64,000 nucleotides of DNA from Mariniphaga sp040772505 (GCA_040772505.1 JAXGYA010000005.1:131557-195556); one strand, 5' to 3'. Positions 27,490-35,723 are shown, counted from the stretch's first letter. Notes: a model not told the origin generated them from the sequence alone. Program-made: numbers and translations.

Positions 27490-28241
27490 TCTTTTCTCTT
27501 AGTTACAATTTTACACAAGACATACTCTTTTGCAATTTTTGGTTCGTGTGCTGGCATGTGTAAATTGCAAATGTGTATGGCTTTAGCGTTAGCCTATCCA
27601 TTCGTCAATTCATTGGCAATTAATTCTGCTTGTTTCAACACAGTTTCTGTAGCCAGTTTTTGCATGTCGGGTGGATAACCATATTGTCTCAAAGTCCGCT
27701 TTATTATCACTTTCAATTTTGCTCTTACGCTCTCTTTTATCGTCCAGTCAATTGATGCGTTTGCTTTAACTCGTTCGGTTAAAATAATCGCCAATTCCCG
27801 TAGTTTGTCCTTTTGCATTAGCTCCCTGGCACTTTTATTATCTGCTACTGCCGTATAAAAAGCGTATTCAAAGTCTGTCAAATTAAGTGCTTTAGCTTCG
27901 CTGTCCATGTTGACGATCTCTTTACTCAACTTTATGAGTTCGTCCATTACTTCGGCTGCTGTCAATATTTTGTTGTGATATTTCTTTATTGAGTTTTCAA
28001 GCATCTCCATTAATGATCTGCTTTTGACCAGGTTCTTTTTAGAACGGGATTTAATTTCATCGTTCAATAGTTTTTTCAAAACCTCAAGAGCAACATTTTT
28101 ATGTTCCATTCCTTTCAATTCCAACAAAAAATCTTCTGAAAGAATTGAAATGTCCGGTTTTTTAATTCCTGCTGCGTCAAAAATATCAATAACTTTTTCA
28201 GAGACTAATGCCTTGTCAATCACCTGCCGTATTGTTGTTTC

Positions 28242-28268
28242 TGCCTGTGCGTCGCACGCAGACAGGTC
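28242..28268. repeat. GC-rich palindromic element, copy inside the chimera
   Basis: TGCCTGTGCGTCGCACGC followed by AGACAGG is an imperfect palindrome, much more GC-rich than its surroundings. Translated, it adds DLSACDAQAE between otherwise contiguous HsdR-like sequence, so it looks like an in-frame insertion. It shares its core with the copy at 28910-28938. Confidence 0.7.
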
Positions 28269-28815
28269 AATTTCTTCGTCTGTCTTGCCTGTCCCTGTAT
28301 CACTAAATTTTGCTAATCTTGCTTTTACTGCTTGAAAAAATGAAACTTCATCTTTTACATCCATTGCTTCTTCATGTGGAATAGCGATTGCAAAGGATTT
28401 TGATAATGCGGTAATAAGGTCTATAAGCTCGCCTAAGCTTGTAGGGTCAAGGTTTTGACGCGCATAAACTTTTGGCAAGACCCCTTTGAGTGACTGGTTT
28501 TCTCGCTCAATAGCATCCATTGACTCATCTACCGTTTTTCCGATTGTTGGTTGCTTGGCATGGTTTTTTAAGAAAGACCAACGTGCAGTTGGTGGAACAA
28601 AAAACACGTTTTCTGCTTTGTATTCTTCTTTATCTTCCGGGTCGGCAAATTCATAATCACCTTCCTTAGAGTTGAGTTTATTGTATAGTTCTTCAAAAGC
28701 ATCAGAGATATATTTTAAGAATATCAGTCCAAGCACAACGTGTTTGTATTCTGCTGCATCAATGTTTTTTCTCAATTTATCAGCCGATTTCCAGAGTTGT
28801 TTTTCCAATGGCTCG

Positions 28816-28863
28816 CCTGCCTGTCCTGCGGACGCAGGCAGGTCTGTTCCGCCTGCCTGCAGG
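28816..28863. repeat. GC-rich palindromic element near the start of the chimera
   Basis: A nearly perfect palindrome built on CCTGCCTG(T/C)(C/G)... with mirrored GCAGGCAGG arms (28816-28842), followed 8 bp on by a second palindrome CCTGCCTGCAGG (28852-28863). It encodes the odd N-terminal segment TDLPASAGQAGE of the chimera. Confidence 0.7.
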
Positions 28864-28909
28864 TTTACGTTTTTTTTAGCCATATATTTTAATTTCCTTC
28901 ATTCATTTT

Positions 28910-28938
28910 CCTGCCTGTGCGATGCACGCTGACAGGCA
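28910..28938. repeat. GC-rich palindromic element, intergenic copy
   Basis: CCTGCCTGTGCGATGCACGC plus TGACAGGCA, a near copy of 28242-28268 that differs at the centre (AT for TC) and one flanking base. It lies 27 bp upstream of the chimera start in AT-rich sequence. Confidence 0.7.
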
Positions 28939-29252
28939 AAATTAACATTTCTCATGTCATTTCCTTCCAAGCGTTGGCTAAAAAACAGCTCTTTTGGTTT
29001 TTTTAGAGTATGGCTTTTATGTTGGTGAAAACCAAATGTGCTGTTTGCACATGGGCCCCTCCTCCTCCCCCTTCTAAGTTGTAATCCAAATTTCTGGAGC
29101 ATTGTTGAGCCCAGTCCAAAAAGGTTTCAGACTAAAACAGGGATTTATCTTTAGATTTAGCTGTTCATAAGTCGTGATTACAACATGCTGTAAGCCAGCC
29201 AGTTAAAAACTTATCAACATAACTGCAAGCTACTGATAGTCAGCTTGTTAGA

Positions 29253-29268
29253 TGTTCCACGTGGAACA
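29253..29268. other. parS-like 16-bp palindrome
   Basis: TGTTCCACGTGGAACA is a perfect palindrome and agrees fully with the known ParB-binding parS consensus (TGTTNCACGTGNAACA). No parA/parB genes are in the window. It also sits 6 bp upstream of a promoter for an IS remnant, so it could instead be a repressor site for that promoter. Confidence 0.55.
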
Positions 29269-29274
29269 TATTTA

Positions 29275-29306
29275 TTTGAATATCAGGGAAATAAGGTTTA
29301 TATTTG
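29275..29306 (+). promoter_or_regulatory. Promoter of the IS remnant
   Basis: TTTG (29275-29278), 20-nt spacer, TATATTTG (29299-29306): a good Bacteroidota promoter. It is placed 26 nt before the transposase-like ATG at 29333. Confidence 0.6.
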
Positions 29307-29332
29307 TTTTGAAAAGTAAAAACAGATAAGAC

Positions 29333-29657
29333 ATGTTCAAAGCAAACAATCAGCTGCAATTATTCAGTTTTGAAAACGAACTTGGCAAAAAAGCAACGCA
29401 AGGCGCTTGATCGCTCAAAAGAAAAGAGGGTTTACAGGGAACATTTTGTTGTTATCGATCGGGAAGTAAGTTCCAGCGCCTGCAGAGGAATTGAACAGCA
29501 GCATGCTGCAATCGCCCGACGATATTGATGCCACCTACCGGCAAAAAAAGGGGGAGCACTATAAGGGTTTCACCATAAACGGCACTGAAACCGCCAATCC
29601 TGACAACCCCCTGCAGTTGATTACTGACATTTCGGTAAACCCAAATAATGTGGATGA
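29333..29657 (+). pseudogene. IS1182-type transposase remnant
   Basis: The ATG at 29333 begins MFKANNQLQLFSFENELGKK, resembling the N-terminus of IS1182-group DDE transposases. It is then frameshifted in an A-run (continuing as QRKALDRSKEKRVYREHFVV). A second block in another frame (about 29489-29657) gives SSMLQSPDDIDATYRQKKGE and DNPLQLITDISVNPNNVDDS, the middle of the same transposase. So the gene has lost internal sequence, its frame, and its C-terminus, where it abuts the acyl-CoA synthetase fragment. It is inactive. Confidence 0.7.
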
Positions 29658-29988
29658 CAGCCCCGATTTTATGCAAGGCAAGAATAGTGAACCAGAATTC
29701 AGCCCGTCGTTTCAGAATGACCATAACCATATCTCCTTTACGGATTCCAATTGATGAAAAGAAACCTGCAGTCCGATCGGATATTTCTTTTAACTCGCCA
29801 AAGGTAAACGAACGGCTTTCCCCGTTGTCGTTGGTCCAGAGCAGTGCCCGTTTGTCGGGGTTGGTAGCTGCCCAACCGTCAACCACGTCATAGGCAAAAT
29901 TGAAATCATCGGGAACGATAAGTTCGTAATTGGTTCTAAAATCTTCGAAATCCTTAAAGTTTGTCTGCTTCAGAAATTTTTCGATCAT
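29655..29988 (-). pseudogene. Acyl-CoA synthetase, 5' fragment only
   Basis: The first about 111 codons match the N-terminus of an AMP-forming acyl-CoA/acetyl-CoA synthetase (FAYDVVDGWAATNPDKRALL, FTFGELKEISDRTAGFF, GDMVMVILKRRAEFW, ALHKIGAV). At about 29655 the similarity stops and the frame enters the IS remnant, ending at 29452 with meaningless residues. The AMP-binding, catalytic and C-terminal domains (over 400 residues) are gone. It lies 20 bp after the broken regulator gene; the pair was probably one operon. Confidence 0.75.
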
Positions 29989-30008
29989 GGATTGGCTGCT
30001 TGTTTAGT

Positions 30009-30556
30009 TTAGAAAATAATGGCAAGAAATTTTACTGGTTTTTCATCGAGGGCTTTCATTACGTGCGGTTGGGTGCGTCAAAGTAAAGGCTATCGCCTTG
30101 GTTGAGTGTCAGTACGTGCCCCCCGACACTGAGCAACAACTTGCCTTCAAGCACGAAATTGAATTCCTGTCCGTTGTGGCTGTTCAGGTGCATATTTATG
30201 GACGACGGTTCAACGGTAACGATAAATGGATCGGCTTTGCGGCCTGCAAACCCCGAAGCCAGAGCCTGGTATTTATAGGCGTGGGTACGCTCCATTGCAG
30301 TACCCTGGCCTGCCCGGGTTAAGTAAAATGTTTTCATTTTAGGATCACTGCCAAACAGTAGGGCGGTCAATTCAATGTTGTATTTTTTAGAAATGTTTTG
30401 CAGTACACTCACCGGGATATCTTTAACACCGCTTTCGTAACCCAGGTATTCTTCTTCCGAAACGCGACATACAGCCGCAATTTCTTCCGTTCCAATCCCA
30501 AGAAAGTCTCGCAGGCCAACCAATCGTTGGGCAATTTCGCGTATTTGTTCGTTCAT
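30009..30556 (-). pseudogene. XRE-cupin regulator with a frameshift near its end
   Basis: The frame from 30556 encodes an N-terminal helix-turn-helix domain (about 8-65, LVGLRDFLGIGTEEIAAVCRV) and a C-terminal cupin (NFVLEGKLLLSVGGHVLTLNQGDSLYFDA). It stops after APNRT at 30059. In the next frame the expected ending follows directly: MKALDEKPVKFLAIIF and a stop at 30009. One missing base near 30068 would explain this (RT versus RHV). XRE-cupin genes of this type often precede acyl-CoA synthetases and control them; the downstream partner is also broken. The change removes only the last cupin strand, so partial function is possible, and a sequencing error is also possible. Confidence 0.75.
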
Positions 30557-30720
30557 GATTTTTAATGTCTGAAAATCGAAATCTAAAAATAACTTTTTTC
30601 CGACAAATCCAGCAGGTTAGCATAATATTTTGGAGAAAATCGGGTCTTACTATAATTAATAAGTGTTTCGATGCCAGAAGCCTGCCTGTCCTGTAATCAT
30701 GCATTGAATGCCCTAAAAGC

Positions 30721-30753
30721 AAATTGAGCAGCAAATAAACTGCTGCTCAATTT
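30721..30753. terminator. Terminator after the HMA protein gene
   Basis: Perfect 13-bp arms (AAATTGAGCAGCA / TGCTGCTCAATTT) with a 7-nt loop, 28 bp beyond the stop at 30782 and followed on the minus strand by GCTTTTAGG. It probably ends the long minus-strand metal-resistance transcript. Confidence 0.75.
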
Positions 30754-30781
30754 AAAACCAGAATTAATGTTGAACCGTCAA

Positions 30782-31153
30782 TTAATGCTGATGGCCTTCG
30801 TGCGATCCTTCCATTTTTTTGTCGGAACGGTCGTACTGGCAACATCCCGGAAGCTCGTCGTAAACATCTTTGGACGCTTTGTGATGCGGCGTATCGTGAC
30901 CTACTTTGGCAATGGCCATTTCGATTTTGTCCAAATCGGTTTTCGTGTCGTCAAATTTCACCTCGATCATCTTGGTCTCCTTGTTCCAATCGGCCTCCTT
31001 AACGCCGTCAACTGCTTTTGCGGCTTTTTCGATGCGCTTTTCGCACATTCCGCAATTTCCTTTTACTTTAAACTTTTCGGTTTTTTCTGCTGCAAAAACC
31101 GTGAACGTTCCCAGAACGAACAGTACTACTAAACTTACTACTCTTGTCTTCAT
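30782..31153 (-). CDS. Periplasmic heavy-metal-associated (HMA) protein
   Basis: A 123-residue exported protein: signal peptide about 1-21 (ending TVFAAE), then an HMA ferredoxin-like domain with metal motif GNCGMC (Cys34, Cys37), and a His/Cys-rich tail (GCCQYDR, EGSHEGHQH). It likely binds Cu(I) or a related ion and passes it on. The start is the ATG at 31153; the frame is open 20 codons further, but that adds no signal-like sequence. It is the last gene of the metal cluster, 104 bp after copA. Confidence 0.85.
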   Translation of the reverse strand: MKTRVVSLVVLFVLGTFTVFAAEKTEKFKVKGNCGMCEKRIEKAAKAVDGVKEADWNKETKMIEVKFDDTKTDLDKIEMAIAKVGHDTPHHKASKDVYDELPGCCQYDRSDKKMEGSHEGHQH

Positions 31154-31257
31154 GTTTCTGAATTTTAAACGATTATTAAATGTGTTGATGGTGAGAACAC
31201 GAAACATAATCAAAAAACATACCTTTCTGTCTCTTATTGTTATTTTTTATGAGTTAA

Positions 31258-33969
31258 TCATTTGGTTCTTAACCTTAAAGCGTTGGTAATCACAGAAACC
31301 GAACTAAAACTCATGGCCGCCGCCGCGATTATCGGGCTGAGCAATATCCCGAAAAACGGGAACAGGATGCCGGCGGCAATTGGCACGCCCAAAGCATTAT
31401 ATACAAATGCGAAGAACAGGTTTTGTTTGATGTTTCGCATTACTTTTATGCTAAGGTCGCGGGCACGCACAATGCCCGACAAGTCGCCTTTCACCAAAGT
31501 AATTTCGGCACTTTGCATGGCAATGTCGGTTCCCGTGCCCATGGCTATGCCCACGTTGGCCTGCTCAAGAGCCGGTGCATCGTTGATTCCGTCGCCGGCC
31601 ATGGCCACTATATGGCCTTGTTCCTGCAACTCTTTCACTTTGTTGTATTTGTCCTCGGGGAGGCAATCGGCTACAAACCCGTCGAGGCCCAATTCATCGG
31701 ACACTGCTTTTGCGGTAAATTGGTTATCGCCGGTGAGCATGTGTACTTCCACGCCCATTTTTTGGAGTTCGGAAACGGCATTTGCCGAACTTTCTTTTAT
31801 TTTATCGGAAGCGCTAACCATTCCTTCTACCTTTTTACCGAGGATCAGGTACATCACGGTTTGGCCGGTCAGTTGCCACTCCTGGGCCATTTGCTTTTGT
31901 TCGTCGTTCAGTTTCGCCCCGAAATCTTCCATTAGACGATGGTTGCCCAGCCCGATGGGTTTTCCCTTATACATGGCTTTTACCCCTTTTCCGGTAAGCG
32001 ATTCAAATTTGTCGAGCTGCAGCAATTCGAGCTTTTCTGCTTTAGCCCCTTCAACAATAGCATCGGCCAGCGGATGCTCGCTGTCGGCATCAACAGAAGC
32101 GGCCAGTTTCAAAATCTCCTTATCACTTAAACTGCCAAAAGATTTATAACTGTTTAGGCTGGGCTTCCCCTCGGTAAGTGTACCGGTTTTATCGACAATA
32201 AGGATATCCACTTTATTCATTTCCTCCATAGCGCGGGCATCTTTTACCAGAACACCGGATTGTGCACCACGGCCCATTCCTACCATAATCGACATGGGCG
32301 TTGCCAGGCCTAAGGCACAAGGGCAGGCAATAATCAGCACCGCTACGGCATTTACAAACGCATAGACATACGCCGGCTCCGGCCCCCAGATTGCCCAGAC
32401 CACAAAAGTTATAATGGCAATGGAAATTACAATTTGCACGAAATATTTGGCGACGGTGTCAGCCAGTTTTTGGATGGGCGCCCGTGAACGGCTGGCCTTA
32501 TTCACCATTTCAATGATTTGTGCCAGCAGGGTATCGCTGCCTACTTTCTCGGCTTTCATTTCAAAAGCGGTTTTACCGTTGATGGTGCCTCCGGTGATTT
32601 TGTCCCCTTTCGATTTCTCCGTGGGAATGGGTTCGCCGGTAATCATGCTTTCGTCGATCACGGCTTCGCCAAGGGACACCGAGCCGTCAACAGGGATTTT
32701 CTCTCCCGGCCTCACTTTCAGAATATCACCTACTTTTACTTCTTCTAACGGGATTTCGGTTTCGATACCATTTCGGACTACCCTTGCTATCGGAGGAACC
32801 AACCCTAGCAGTGCTTTTATGGCCGAGTTGGTTTTGCTGTGCGCCCGCAACTCAAGCACCTGGCCGAGCAAAACCAGGGTTAGGATAACGGCGGCGGCTT
32901 CAAAATAGAGGTGGACATTTCCGTCAGCATCTTGAAACTGGGCAGGGAAAACAGACGGCACGAGCAGCGCAAAAACGCTGAAAAGGTATGCTGCCCCCAC
33001 ACCTATTGAAATGAGCGTCCACATGTTGGGCATCCGACGGACGATAGAACTCCAGCCCCGCTTGAAAAAGTCCCAACTGCTGTAAAATACTACGGGTGTT
33101 GCCAGGATGAATTCAAGCCAGCCCCAAACTTTTTTCGGAGCTAACTCATACAAATGCAGAAAGCCAAAAGCATCCGCCATGGAAATGATAAAAACCGGAA
33201 TGCTTAAGGCAACGGCAATCCAGAATTTCTTTTTCATTTTCTGGTAAGCTTTTTCTTCGTCGCTGGTTTCCACGCCTTTTTCAGGCACTAAATCCATTCC
33301 GCATTTTGGGCAGCTACCGGAGCCATTCTGCTTAATTTCAGGGTGCATCGGGCAGGTATAAACTACTTTTGACGGAGATGCACTTTCCTCTTTGTTCAGG
33401 TGCATTCCGCAAACCGGGCAATCTCCCGGCTTCTCGTAGGTTTTATCGCCCTCGCAATGCATTGGGCAATAATACTTGCCTCCTCCTGCGCCTTTGCCTT
33501 CGCCTCTGCCTTCACTTTTTGCGGGAATCGGAGCAATTTTCATATTCTGAAAATCCATTTTGCCCAAACTCTTTTTTCCGGAAACGGGAACGAGGAACAT
33601 ATTACAAACAGGGCAACGACCAGCTTCGTCGTAGGTTTTATCACCTTCGCAATGCATCGGACAATAATATTCCTCTTTGCTTTCGTCTCTGCCTTTGCCT
33701 CCGCCTCCGCCTTGGTTTTTGCCTCCGCCTTTCTCAATTCCCCGAACCGGAGCAACTTTCATATCCTGAAAGTCCGTTTTGCCAGCCTTCTTTTTCGCAG
33801 AAACGGGAACAAGAAACATGTTGCACACCGGGCAGCGGCCAGGACTGCTGTACGTTTTTTCGCCTTCGCAGTGCATGGGGCAATAGTATCCAGTAGCTTT
33901 TCCAGCTATATCATGATTTTTAGGAACCTTATCGCTTTTGGAATTTTTATCTGATTTATTTTCTTCCAT
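31258..33969 (-). CDS. CopA-type copper-transporting P-type ATPase with four Cys-rich metal-binding modules
   Basis: Pumps monovalent copper (or silver) out of the cytosol using ATP. Of 903 residues, about 245-900 form the P1B ATPase: the CPC motif (ACPCALGLATP) near 550, the phosphorylation site DKTGTLTEG near 593, the HP motif (SEHPLA) and GDGINDAPAL near 795. Before it lie four heavy-metal-binding modules at about 28-55, 101-129, 166-192 and 204-230. Each has CPMHCEG or CPMHPE plus CPVC/CPKC, and the first three are joined by Gly/Lys-rich linkers. The first two modules with linkers are near duplicates. Most relatives have only one or two such modules. It lies 99 bp after the AraC-type regulator. 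Confidence 0.93.
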   Translation of the reverse strand: MEENKSDKNSKSDKVPKNHDIAGKATGYYCPMHCEGEKTYSSPGRCPVCNMFLVPVSAKKKAGKTDFQDMKVAPVRGIEKGGGKNQGGGGGKGRDESKEEYYCPMHCEGDKTYDEAGRCPVCNMFLVPVSGKKSLGKMDFQNMKIAPIPAKSEGRGEGKGAGGGKYYCPMHCEGDKTYEKPGDCPVCGMHLNKEESASPSKVVYTCPMHPEIKQNGSGSCPKCGMDLVPEKGVETSDEEKAYQKMKKKFWIAVALSIPVFIISMADAFGFLHLYELAPKKVWGWLEFILATPVVFYSSWDFFKRGWSSIVRRMPNMWTLISIGVGAAYLFSVFALLVPSVFPAQFQDADGNVHLYFEAAAVILTLVLLGQVLELRAHSKTNSAIKALLGLVPPIARVVRNGIETEIPLEEVKVGDILKVRPGEKIPVDGSVSLGEAVIDESMITGEPIPTEKSKGDKITGGTINGKTAFEMKAEKVGSDTLLAQIIEMVNKASRSRAPIQKLADTVAKYFVQIVISIAIITFVVWAIWGPEPAYVYAFVNAVAVLIIACPCALGLATPMSIMVGMGRGAQSGVLVKDARAMEEMNKVDILIVDKTGTLTEGKPSLNSYKSFGSLSDKEILKLAASVDADSEHPLADAIVEGAKAEKLELLQLDKFESLTGKGVKAMYKGKPIGLGNHRLMEDFGAKLNDEQKQMAQEWQLTGQTVMYLILGKKVEGMVSASDKIKESSANAVSELQKMGVEVHMLTGDNQFTAKAVSDELGLDGFVADCLPEDKYNKVKELQEQGHIVAMAGDGINDAPALEQANVGIAMGTGTDIAMQSAEITLVKGDLSGIVRARDLSIKVMRNIKQNLFFAFVYNALGVPIAAGILFPFFGILLSPIIAAAAMSFSSVSVITNALRLRTK

Positions 33970-34068
33970 GATTCTTAATTTTAGATGTTTACCAATTTCA
34001 AAGATACAACCGACATGTATTTAAAGCATTACATAATTCATTGAATGATTTACATGATTTATTGATTT

Positions 34069-34629
34069 CTATACATCGTGAATTGATTTACGATTTTGTT
34101 CCCTGAGGCTTTTGAAATAAGTGGTGGTAAACCCGGTAACTTTTTTAAACTGCCCCGACAAATGGGCCACGCTGCTGTAGCCCATTTCATAAGCAATTTC
34201 GCTCAATGTTTTTTCATCGTAAACCAACAATTCTTTTACCCGCTCTATTTTCAGATTTATCATATACTTTTCGATGGTAGTACCTTCCACAGAGGAAAAA
34301 AGCGAACTCAGGTAAGGATAATCCAAGTTGAGTTTGCCGATAAGATAATCCGAGAAATTCATCTCGTTTTCCCCTGAGTGGTTGTACACATAATCGATGG
34401 TGATGTTTTTTATTGTTTCAATCAACCTGCCCTTTGAATCGTTGATGATTTCGAACCCCATGTTTTTCAGGCTTTCGTTCAGTTGTTCGAGTTTTTCGGG
34501 AGCAACTTCATCCGTGGTTTTAACTTTGCCCAACTGTATGTTTTCAGTTTTTATCCCGGCTTTTTCAAAAATTTGTGAAACCACCATAATGCACCGGTTA
34601 CAAACCATATTTTTAATGTTGATGTCCAT
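34069..34629 (-). CDS. AraC-family regulator with CxxC metal-binding-like N-terminus
   Basis: A 186-residue regulator. The N-terminal about 70 residues begin MDINIKNMVCNRCIMVV with Cys10 and Cys13, resembling an HMA-type metal-binding fold rather than the usual AraC sensor. The C-terminal about 100 residues are an AraC helix-turn-helix pair (KTLSEIAYEMGYSSVAHLSGQFKKVTG). I chose the ATG at 34629; a TTG eight codons upstream would be the only longer start. Lying between the efflux genes and copA, it most likely senses copper or a similar ion and controls this cluster. That role is inferred. Confidence 0.85.
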   Translation of the reverse strand: MDINIKNMVCNRCIMVVSQIFEKAGIKTENIQLGKVKTTDEVAPEKLEQLNESLKNMGFEIINDSKGRLIETIKNITIDYVYNHSGENEMNFSDYLIGKLNLDYPYLSSLFSSVEGTTIEKYMINLKIERVKELLVYDEKTLSEIAYEMGYSSVAHLSGQFKKVTGFTTTYFKSLREQNRKSIHDV

Positions 34630-34678
34630 GCTTTCGTATTTTTGGTAAAACAATAATATTCTGTAGCCAAGGGGTTTA

Positions 34679-35131
34679 TTAAAGTGATTCCTTTAATTTT
34701 TCTAAATATTCAATCAAGGTTCCTTTGCTTTCTGCTGATAAACGGGCTTCACGATGGATGGAGGTATAGGAAGTCAAAGGCATTTCACCATCTTCAACCT
34801 GGCTTATCATCGAAGTCAATTTGCTTTTTTGTTTCCGGTCCGAGTACGAGCCAAATTCACTAAAGTTAAGTTCCTCCTTTCCTTTGTTGATATGGTTTTC
34901 CAGGAACCAACCAACCGGTTGCACCCTGCTGTACCAGGGATAGTTGGTGTTGTTGCTATGACAATTGTAGCAGGAAGTTCGGAGAATTTGTGCCACTTGT
35001 TCCGGAGTCTCAAATGTTTTCACAAAGTCGGTTGCTGGAATAGTAGTACTATGGTTTGTCCCGGCGGGAAAAAATTGCAATCCCACCAAGACAACCAATA
35101 GTAATAAGCCTGTGATTTTCAAGAGTTTCAC
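34679..35131 (-). CDS. Haem-binding domain protein
   Basis: A 150-residue protein with one N-terminal membrane helix (about 2-20) and a periplasmic domain holding the haem motif CYNCHS within RTSCYNCHSNNTNYPWYSRVQP, as in the Bacteroidota haem-binding domain (PF14376-like). The start is a GTG at 35131 that overlaps the stop of the upstream DUF3347 gene (GTGA), with AGTAAG just before. A longer GTG start at 35164 would overlap the previous gene by 37 bp. Its place in a metal cluster suggests a redox role, but this is not shown. Confidence 0.75.
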   Translation of the reverse strand: MKLLKITGLLLLVVLVGLQFFPAGTNHSTTIPATDFVKTFETPEQVAQILRTSCYNCHSNNTNYPWYSRVQPVGWFLENHINKGKEELNFSEFGSYSDRKQKSKLTSMISQVEDGEMPLTSYTSIHREARLSAESKGTLIEYLEKLKESL

Positions 35132-35688
35132 CTTACTGAAATTTCCTGTTGAACAGTGCCGCACTTCAACATTCTATTCCCGAAATAGGGATTTCTTATC
35201 TCCTTTGATGTACTTAACCATGCTCCACCTTTATTGTTGTTGTACATCGGGCAAAAAAGCTGGTATAAGGTACGATCGGAACCTGAGATGGTTACTAGGT
35301 CTTTGACATCTTTGCTCAAAATTTCAAAGTGTTCTCTTTGGTGAGCTATGTCCTTGCTGTTTTCCGAAATATGCTTAGCGTGCTCTGAGGCATCCTCTAT
35401 AATTTCAGCTACTTCTTTTTGTTGTTGCTTAGCTTGTGCTGAAAGATTAAATTTCGCAAAGTCATCGAACAGCTTTTTACCAAAACTTGCTGCACCTCTA
35501 CTATCTTCCTGAACCAGAGCATCTTTTAATGCCAAATAGTTATCTATAATAACAGAAGCTGATTTTGAATGTTCCACTTTAACAGAAGCTTCAACCTTGC
35601 TTTTGTTAGTCATCATTGAATGGTCGTGTTGTGCAAATGCTCCCCAGCTTACTAAAGCCAGACTGAGCAAAATAATTGTCTTTTTCAT
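35128..35688 (-). CDS. DUF3347 periplasmic protein
   Basis: A 186-residue exported protein with a signal peptide (about 1-19, ending GAFAQHDH) and a helical DUF3347 domain. It ends with LYQLFCPMYNNNKGGAWLSTSKEIRNPYFGNRMLKCG, a CPM...Cys pattern probably used to bind copper. The same domain forms the C-terminus of the adjacent CusB-like adaptor, so this looks like a free-standing relative. It is coupled to the haem-binding protein by a 4-nt overlap. Confidence 0.85.
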   Translation of the reverse strand: MKKTIILLSLALVSWGAFAQHDHSMMTNKSKVEASVKVEHSKSASVIIDNYLALKDALVQEDSRGAASFGKKLFDDFAKFNLSAQAKQQQKEVAEIIEDASEHAKHISENSKDIAHQREHFEILSKDVKDLVTISGSDRTLYQLFCPMYNNNKGGAWLSTSKEIRNPYFGNRMLKCGTVQQEISVR

Positions 35689-35723
35689 TGTACTTACATT
35701 TTAAATTAATTATAATTTTTCTT

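Larger units (their letters stand above)
27594..28883 (-). pseudogene. HsdM-HsdR chimera left by deletion of a type I restriction-modification system
   Basis: A single 429-codon open frame joins two unrelated parts. Residues about 24-157 match the N-terminal domain of a type I methyltransferase subunit HsdM (LEKQLWKSADKLRKN, VVLGLIFLKYIS, LGELIDLI). From about 158 on, the sequence is the C-terminal part of the restriction subunit HsdR: HEEAMDVKDEVSFFQAVKARL, IFDAAGIKKPDISILS, then the DUF3387-like end. The methylase catalytic NPPY region, all of HsdS and the HsdR nuclease/helicase are missing. The join falls near 28406-28430. Two GC-rich palindromes are inserted in frame, giving TDLPASAGQAGE and DLSACDAQAE. 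It cannot act as a restriction system; whether it is expressed is unknown. Confidence 0.8.
28939..29332. other. Intergenic region between the chimera and the IS remnant
   Basis: No convincing gene in either strand. It contains a pyrimidine-rich patch (about 29059-29080), the parS-like 16-mer at 29253-29268 and a promoter at 29275-29306. The remaining sequence shows nothing I can assign. Confidence 0.6.

Noticed and set aside
28899..29102. Minus-strand 67-codon frame upstream of the chimera
   Set aside because: No family pattern, Arg-rich from a pyrimidine-rich patch, and it includes a palindromic element.
29452..29654. Novel C-terminal domain on the acyl-CoA synthetase frame
   Set aside because: These residues come from reading the IS remnant on its opposite strand; they are not a domain.
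31262..32149. Long plus-strand open frame opposite the copper ATPase
   Set aside because: It is the complement of conserved ATPase motifs, has no family similarity and no start signal; the minus-strand gene is certain.
33369..33954. Plus-strand low-complexity frames opposite the metal-binding modules
   Set aside because: They mirror the Gly/Lys linkers and CPMH modules of the ATPase and carry no independent features.
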